From UBA9410 sp963933065 (GTDB taxonomy: Bacteria > Actinomycetota > Acidimicrobiia > Acidimicrobiales > MedAcidi-G1), in assembly GCA_963933065.1 (NCBI GenBank), contig CAWVUB010000040.1, positions 1-18,311 on the forward strand: 18,311 bases of DNA, read 5' to 3'. How positions within the stretch are numbered: position 1 is the stretch's first letter; every line of letters begins with the position of its first letter. Made by a program: the position numbers and the translations under genes. The notes under the pieces are model-generated. The model ran no database searches. It was not told the origin of the DNA and saw nothing but the letters and a program-made list of their open reading frames with translations. Below, in pieces: positions 14,135-18,311 of the stretch.

Positions 14135-15343
14135 ATGGCCGAGGTCACCGAAGCTGAGATTCGGGAGATGACGCAGGGATTGATGGCCGATGTCCCGCCG
14201 GATCAGGTCGACCAGTTCGAGTTTCGGGGAGCGCAGTTCGACCGAGGGCTGGCTCTCGTGCAGTTTCCTGAAGGCTTGGGGGGTCTGGGTTTGTCTAGCC
14301 GGCGCCTTCAGACCGTAGTCGACGGTGAATTACGAGCGGCTGGAGTGATGTACCACGATCTCAATATCAACCCGATTGGAATCGGTATGGGCGCGCCGGT
14401 GGTGCTGACCTATGCGTCAGATGAGCAAAAGCACCGACTCCTGCGGCCTATGTACACGGGTGAAGAGGTTTGGTGTCAGTTATTCAGTGAGCCGGGGTCC
14501 GGTTCGGACGTTGCGGGACTTTCGACTCGGGCAGTGCGTGACGGCGATGAGTGGATTGTCAACGGTCAGAAAGTGTGGACCACGTTGGCGCACGTATCGC
14601 GGTGGGGGATGCTCGTGGCCCGCAGTGATCCTGATCAACCCAAACACAAGGGCCTGACCTACTTCCTTTTAGACATGGAGTCCGCTGGTGTCGACGTACG
14701 TCCTTTGCACCAGATCACTGGTGAGGCAGAGTTCAACGAAATCTTCCTTACTGATGTGCGTATCCCCCATGAACGGGTTTTCGGTGAGGTTGGAGGGGGC
14801 TGGGCCGCAGCAGTGACCACCTTGATGAACGAGCGAGTGGCCTTAGGTGGTGGTGTGCCCAAGAAGGGCACTGGCTCCATCGGTGACCTCGTCAAGTTGT
14901 GGGGTGAACGGAAAGGCCAGTTAGACCCAGTTGCCCATGACGTGATGCGCGACCGGGTGGCGGACTTGTGGAGTCAGTCTGAAGCGCTCCGGCTCACGAA
15001 TTGGCGTGCTCGGGAGACTTCTAAGTCGGGGAACCCGGGACCTGAAGGTTCGGTCACCAAACTGATGTCAGCTGAGATCAACCAGCGGGTCTACGAAGCC
15101 TGTATGGATCTGCTGGGTGCTGACGGAATGGTCTACGAGGCCGGATACGAACGCAAGCGTCCTACTGGTCTTCGGGGGCCAGGTACCCACCCCAGATACG
15201 GGTTTCTGCGGTCCCGGGCCAACACCATTGAGGGCGGCACATCTGAGGTCATGCGCAATATTCTCGGCGAGCGGGTTCTTGGGCTTCCAGGTGACGTGCG
15301 GGTCGATAAGGATGTTTCGTGGGTGGAGGTTCCCAGGAACTAG
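14135..15343 (+). CDS. Acyl-CoA dehydrogenase family protein
   Basis: This 402-residue flavoenzyme catalyses, by family, alpha,beta-desaturation of an acyl-CoA with FAD, passing electrons to ETF. The middle domain carries WCQLFSEPGSGSDVAGL (residues 113-129), the FAD/substrate signature, and VNGQKVWTT (142-150). The C-terminal domain ends in ANTIEGGTSEVMRNILGERVLGLP (362-385), the second signature. In that signature the residue aligning with the catalytic Glu of medium-chain enzymes appears to be Gly, with Glu366 one position earlier; Glu234 in MNERVALGGG could be the base, as in isovaleryl- and long-chain enzymes. The N-terminal domain is short. ATG 14135 has GGGAG 5 nt upstream (14125-14129); TTG 14123 is rejected. 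The chain-length preference is unknown. Confidence 0.92.
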   Translation: MAEVTEAEIREMTQGLMADVPPDQVDQFEFRGAQFDRGLALVQFPEGLGGLGLSSRRLQTVVDGELRAAGVMYHDLNINPIGIGMGAPVVLTYASDEQKHRLLRPMYTGEEVWCQLFSEPGSGSDVAGLSTRAVRDGDEWIVNGQKVWTTLAHVSRWGMLVARSDPDQPKHKGLTYFLLDMESAGVDVRPLHQITGEAEFNEIFLTDVRIPHERVFGEVGGGWAAAVTTLMNERVALGGGVPKKGTGSIGDLVKLWGERKGQLDPVAHDVMRDRVADLWSQSEALRLTNWRARETSKSGNPGPEGSVTKLMSAEINQRVYEACMDLLGADGMVYEAGYERKRPTGLRGPGTHPRYGFLRSRANTIEGGTSEVMRNILGERVLGLPGDVRVDKDVSWVEVPRN

Positions 15344-15370
15344 GCCCAAGACCAGGCCTCCTGTCGGGCC

Positions 15371-15399
15371 GATTGGTGGGGCTGAGCTTCCTTCCAATC
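15371..15399. terminator. Weak hairpin between convergent genes
   Basis: GATTGG (15371-15376) and CCAATC (15394-15399) form a 6-bp stem with a 17-nt loop in the 75-base gap between the acyl-CoA dehydrogenase and cysS stops. There is no T tract. Confidence 0.25.
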
Positions 15400-15418
15400 T
15401 TGAATCCAGAAGGGAGTT

Positions 15419-16798
15419 CTAGCCCCAGCGCCAGGTGGTCGCTGACGCTGTGTCTTCTAGAGCGACCCCCCGAGCTGAGAGTTCGGCTCGGATGCGGTCA
15501 GCCTCAGCGAAGTCCTTCCTCGCTTTTGCTGCAAGTCGTTGGTCAACCAGAGCATCGATTTCGTCTTCGGTGTCGACGGTATTGGTTGGTGTCCCTATCC
15601 GACCTAGCTGTAGTCCGAGGACGCCAGTTAGTTTCAGAACTGCCGCAGCGAGCGAGGCGGCAGAACTTTCGTCCTCAGCGTCCAGAGCCCGATTGGCGTC
15701 GCGAACTGCGTCAAACACCACTGCTAATGCCTGTGGGGAGCCGAGGTCATCGTCCATAGCATCTTGGAACCGAGCCACTACATCGGAGTCCGGTTCGGAT
15801 TCTGGGAGGTCTGCTGAAGCCATCCGATCGGCAAACTTGTCAAGTCGTGCCAGGGCGGCGGTTGATTGGTCGAGCGTGGTTGAAGCAATCTCCATAGTGC
15901 GTCGGTAATGAGTTTGGAGCACGAGTAGGCGTAGCGCCCGTGGATCCCAGGTGTCTAGGAGGTCCGCCAAAGTGGTGAAGTTTCCCAAGGACTTAGACAT
16001 CTTTTCGCCATCAACTTGAACCATTCCGTTGTGGATCCAGCAGCGGGCGAACTGGCGGTCACATCCCAACGCTTCGGCTCGTTCATTCTCATGGTGTGGG
16101 AAGACCAGATCGTCTCCACCGCCGTGGATATCGAACCCGTCCCCCAGTAGGTGCAGCGACATGGCCACGCATTCGATGTGCCAACCAGGGCGACCCGGTC
16201 CCCAGGGTGATTCCCAGGTCGGCTCACCGGGCTTGGCAGCCTTCCAGAGGGCAAAGTCCAGCGGGTCTACTTTGCCTTCGTCAACCTCAACTCGAGTTCC
16301 CGCACCCTCACGGAGATCACTGATTGACCGTCCGACCAAAGCCCCATATGCCTCAAGTCGATCAACGTCGAAATACACACCTGAGTCAGTGGTATAGGCC
16401 ATTTCACGTTTAATTAGTTGACCGATGACCTCGACCATATGGTCAACGTACTCAGTGGCACGGGGCCGTAGGTCCGGGTGGGTGACGTTGAGTCGATCCA
16501 TTAATTCAATAAAGGTTGCTTCGTATCGTCCGGCAACCTCCGGTTCGGTTATTCCTTCTTCGTTGGCCCGGTTAATGATTTTGTCGTCGATATCGGTGAT
16601 GTTGGATACAGCATTGACTTCATAACCTGACCAGTTCAGATGTCGAACCAAGATGTCAAAAGCCAGCATGCTGCGGGCGTGTCCAAGGTGGGGAACGTCG
16701 TAGACGGTGGGGCCACACCAATAAATAGAAGCCTTGCCCTCATCGCGAGGGGAAAAGTCGAGTTTGTCCCCGGTCAGACTGTCGGTGAAGCGAAGCAC
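15419..16798 (-). CDS. cysS: Cysteine--tRNA ligase
   Basis: A full-length 459-residue class I aminoacyl-tRNA synthetase that charges tRNA(Cys) with cysteine in the cytoplasm. The nucleotide-binding HIGH motif is HLGH at residues 37-40 and KMSKS is at 266-270. The zinc-site residues that reject serine are all present: Cys28 in YWCGPTVYD, Cys210 in GWHIEC, and His235 and Glu239 in FPHHENE. The C-terminal ~130 residues form the helical DALR-type and anticodon-binding region, ending in RKDFAEADRIRAELSARGV and EDTASATTWRWG, as in bacterial CysRS. The start is GTG 16798, which has TATCCT ending 6 nt upstream and no Shine-Dalgarno. It lies 74 bases downstream of its paralogue mshC in the same direction. 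Confidence 0.96.
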   Translation of the reverse strand: MLRFTDSLTGDKLDFSPRDEGKASIYWCGPTVYDVPHLGHARSMLAFDILVRHLNWSGYEVNAVSNITDIDDKIINRANEEGITEPEVAGRYEATFIELMDRLNVTHPDLRPRATEYVDHMVEVIGQLIKREMAYTTDSGVYFDVDRLEAYGALVGRSISDLREGAGTRVEVDEGKVDPLDFALWKAAKPGEPTWESPWGPGRPGWHIECVAMSLHLLGDGFDIHGGGDDLVFPHHENERAEALGCDRQFARCWIHNGMVQVDGEKMSKSLGNFTTLADLLDTWDPRALRLLVLQTHYRRTMEIASTTLDQSTAALARLDKFADRMASADLPESEPDSDVVARFQDAMDDDLGSPQALAVVFDAVRDANRALDAEDESSAASLAAAVLKLTGVLGLQLGRIGTPTNTVDTEDEIDALVDQRLAAKARKDFAEADRIRAELSARGVALEDTASATTWRWG

Positions 16799-16804
16799 TT
16801 GTTC

Positions 16805-16810
16805 AGGATA
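16805..16810 (-). promoter_or_regulatory. Predicted -10 box of cysS (leaderless)
   Basis: TATCCT on the minus strand ends 6 nt before GTG 16798, so cysS may have its own promoter in addition to read-through from mshC. Confidence 0.45.
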
Positions 16811-16830
16811 GAGCCCACCCGGGGTGGCTC
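16811..16830. promoter_or_regulatory. GC-rich dyad just upstream of the cysS -10 box
   Basis: GAGCCCACCC (16811-16820) and GGGGTGGCTC (16821-16830) form an 8-bp stem (GAGCC/GGCTC plus ACC/GGT) with one bulged C and a 3-nt loop. It abuts the predicted cysS -10 box. It may be an operator over the promoter spacer or a terminator of mshC without a T tract. Confidence 0.35.
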
Positions 16831-16872
16831 GACTGTGGTTAGCCGTAGCGTCGGAGCTGTGGTGATGAACGA

Positions 16873-18063
16873 TTAGGACTGAGGAAGGCTGACGTCTAGG
16901 CGGATGCCTAGCAGCCCTGCTGCTTTGGCTAGTCCGGATGCCGCCGCCGCGTCATCGCCCGTACCGGCGATGATCTCGCTAGCTAATAGGTCAATCGCAT
17001 CTCGCGCTGTTGCTGTATCGAGGTCGTTATCTAGGGCTGCTCGCACGGTGGCCAATGTGGGAGCCGGGTTTGGGCCTTTGGGGAACTGAGCGGCTTTGAC
17101 GAGTCGGTCGAGTCGAGTAATGGCGTCGTCGATTTCGTAGTCGAACCACTCGAATCCGGCCCGGTAGTGGTGGGCCATGAGGGAAAGGCGAATGGCCCGG
17201 GGGTCGTGCATCCGTCTCAGGTTTCGAACAAAAACCAGATTGCCGAGCGATTTGGACATCTTTGTTCCTTCGTAGGCAACCATGCCGACGTGCATCCAGT
17301 GTCGGGCGAATGTTTGACCTGTGGCTGCCTCGCTCTGGGCGGCTTCGCACTCGTGGTGGGGGAAGGTCAGGTCATCACCACCGCCATGAAGATCGATTGT
17401 TTCGCCTAGGGCGGTGATGGCCATAGCCGAGCATTCAATATGCCAGCCGGGTCTACCCGGCCCAAAAGGCGATTCCCATGAGGGCTCGTCCGTAGTGCTG
17501 GGCTGCCAGAGTACGAAGTCGAGCGGGTTACGTTGCCGAGGATCATCAGGATTTCCTCCCCGCTCAGCGGCATAGGTCGTCATCGTGGCTTCGTCGTATC
17601 CGGTCAGTGAGCCAAACTTCTTCCAGGTGGCGACATCAAAAAAGGTGGTGCCGTCCACTTCGTAGGTGTGGCCGTTTGCCTCGAGGCGGCTGATCAGGGA
17701 GAGCATGGCGTCAATTGAGCCAGTGGCGGTGGGCTCTGACCATGCGGGCCGTAGGTCGAGGGCTGTTATGTCTGCGTGGAAGAGATCCATCTCGCGTGCC
17801 GCCAGTTCGAGGAAGTCAATACCGAGTTCTCGGGCCTTCGGCAGAATCGAGTCATCGACGTCTGTGACGTTGCGGACCATACGGACCTCGTGGCCAAGGT
17901 CCTCGAGTCTGCGTATAGCCAAGTCGAAAGTCAGATAGGTGAAGGCGTGCCCGAGGTGGGTGGCGTCGTACGGCGTGATGCCGCACACGTAAACGCTTAC
18001 GGTTGGACCTGGCTCAAAGGGAACTATTTCCCCACGGACAGTGTCGTACAAGCGCATCCCCAT
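16873..18063 (-). CDS. mshC: Mycothiol ligase (cysteine:GlcN-Ins ligase)
   Basis: The 396-residue enzyme joins cysteine, activated as cysteinyl-AMP, to the amino group of GlcN-Ins, the ATP-dependent step of mycothiol synthesis. It looks like a CysRS trimmed to its catalytic half. YVCGITPYDATHLGHA (residues 25-40) is diagnostic of MshC rather than CysRS. NVTDVDD, AERGGNPDDPRQRNPLDF and LMAHHYRAGFEWFDYEIDDA are further MshC-type segments. Zinc ligands are Cys27, Cys211 (GWHIEC) and His236 (FPHHECE), and KMSKS is at 268-272. The long tRNA-anticodon region seen in the neighbouring cysS is absent, consistent with a small-molecule acceptor. ATG 18063 has TACCTT ending 8 nt upstream; ATG 18057 is an alternative. 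Automatic annotation may mislabel it as a second CysRS. Confidence 0.94.
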   Translation of the reverse strand: MGMRLYDTVRGEIVPFEPGPTVSVYVCGITPYDATHLGHAFTYLTFDLAIRRLEDLGHEVRMVRNVTDVDDSILPKARELGIDFLELAAREMDLFHADITALDLRPAWSEPTATGSIDAMLSLISRLEANGHTYEVDGTTFFDVATWKKFGSLTGYDEATMTTYAAERGGNPDDPRQRNPLDFVLWQPSTTDEPSWESPFGPGRPGWHIECSAMAITALGETIDLHGGGDDLTFPHHECEAAQSEAATGQTFARHWMHVGMVAYEGTKMSKSLGNLVFVRNLRRMHDPRAIRLSLMAHHYRAGFEWFDYEIDDAITRLDRLVKAAQFPKGPNPAPTLATVRAALDNDLDTATARDAIDLLASEIIAGTGDDAAAASGLAKAAGLLGIRLDVSLPQS

Positions 18064-18071
18064 GGTCAGCG

Positions 18072-18077
18072 AAGGTA
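18072..18077 (-). promoter_or_regulatory. Predicted -10 box of mshC (leaderless)
   Basis: TACCTT on the minus strand ends 8 nt before ATG 18063. No clear -35 is visible. Slightly upstream, AACCG (18093-18097) and CGGTT (18105-18109) form a small dyad. Confidence 0.4.
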
Positions 18078-18189
18078 GCGGGCGAAATCGTTAACCGCTG
18101 TTATCGGTTGTGTCAGACCCACTCTTAGGGGGTGTTTAGTGTTCGTTGACTCCATACACAGATGGACTTGTGGTCACTTAATTAGACCA

Positions 18190-18266
18190 TGGCGCCCTCG
18201 ACAGGAATCGAACCTGTGGCCTACCGCTTAGGAGGCGGTCGCTCTATCCGACTGAGCTACGAGGGC
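18190..18266 (-). tRNA. tRNA-Arg (anticodon CCT)
   Basis: The minus strand folds into a complete cloverleaf. The acceptor stem is GCCCTCG with CGAGGGC, the D arm GCTC/GAGC, the anticodon stem ACCGC/GCGGT with loop CTCCTAA (anticodon CCT, reading AGG), and the T arm ACAGG/CCTGT with loop TTCGATT. The discriminator base is G, and the 3' CCA is encoded (18192-18190). The length is 77 nt including CCA. It lies upstream of mshC on the same strand with 126 bases between. Confidence 0.97.
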
Positions 18267-18272
18267 GAGGGA

Positions 18273-18293
18273 GGCGCGTTATGTGGCGCGTTA
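18273..18293. repeat. Short direct repeat upstream of the tRNA gene
   Basis: GGCGCGTTA occurs twice (18273-18281 and 18285-18293) with a 3-nt spacer, giving a 12-bp period just upstream of the tRNA 5' end. It may lie in the tRNA promoter region; the window ends soon after, so its context is incomplete. Confidence 0.4.
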
Positions 18294-18311
18294 CTGCCGG
18301 TAACGGTCTTC

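Noticed and set aside
16873..18063. A second cysteinyl-tRNA synthetase
   Set aside because: YVCGITPYDATHLGHA, the AERGG segment and the missing anticodon-binding region identify it as mycothiol ligase.
1..18311. CRISPR array, insertion sequence, prophage or toxin-antitoxin system
   Set aside because: No regularly spaced repeats, transposase or integrase motifs, terminal inverted repeats or phage genes were seen on either strand.

Overview
The window looks like an ordinary chromosomal stretch from a moderately GC-rich actinobacterium. The best taxonomic marker is a convincing mycothiol ligase gene (mshC), since mycothiol is essentially restricted to Actinobacteria. A HelR/HelD-type RNA polymerase-recycling ATPase and frequent leaderless-looking starts with TANNNT -10 boxes fit this. 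A marine Acidimicrobiia-like lineage is my guess from overall style and cannot be shown from the sequence alone. I see no insertion sequence, phage gene, CRISPR array, integrase or attachment site.

Layout, left to right: HelR-like ATPase (+). Convergent to it is an ABC exporter operon (-) made of a MacB/LolD-type ATPase and a large FtsX-family permease. Next come a GNAT acetyltransferase (+), a small zinc-ribbon protein (-), and a coupled pair (+) of a cyclophilin-type peptidyl-prolyl isomerase and a 3-hydroxyacyl-CoA dehydrogenase. These are followed by an MFS drug-efflux-type transporter (-), an NAD kinase-like protein (+), a HAD phosphatase (-), an unrecognised protein (+) followed by a PQQ-type beta-propeller lipoprotein (+), and an acyl-CoA dehydrogenase (+). 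The right end carries cysteinyl-tRNA synthetase (-), mshC (-) and a tRNA-Arg(CCT) (-). Genes are tightly packed, and no gene-free stretch exceeds about 165 bases.

Functionally this is mixed housekeeping and accessory metabolism. Beta-oxidation is represented by two enzymes in separate units (acyl-CoA dehydrogenase and 3-hydroxyacyl-CoA dehydrogenase). Cysteine use is represented by adjacent paralogues that charge cysteine onto tRNA(Cys) and onto the mycothiol precursor GlcN-Ins. Envelope and stress functions are represented by the ABC exporter, the MFS pump, the lipoprotein and HelR.

No new multi-gene defence or mobile system is visible. The most interesting signals are: (1) eight start codons each lie 6-8 nt downstream of a TANNNT hexamer, suggesting widespread leaderless transcription; (2) cysS and mshC, paralogous enzymes, sit side by side; (3) a 12-bp-arm imperfect palindrome lies between the ABC exporter and the acetyltransferase; and (4) an unrecognised protein lies directly upstream of the propeller lipoprotein.
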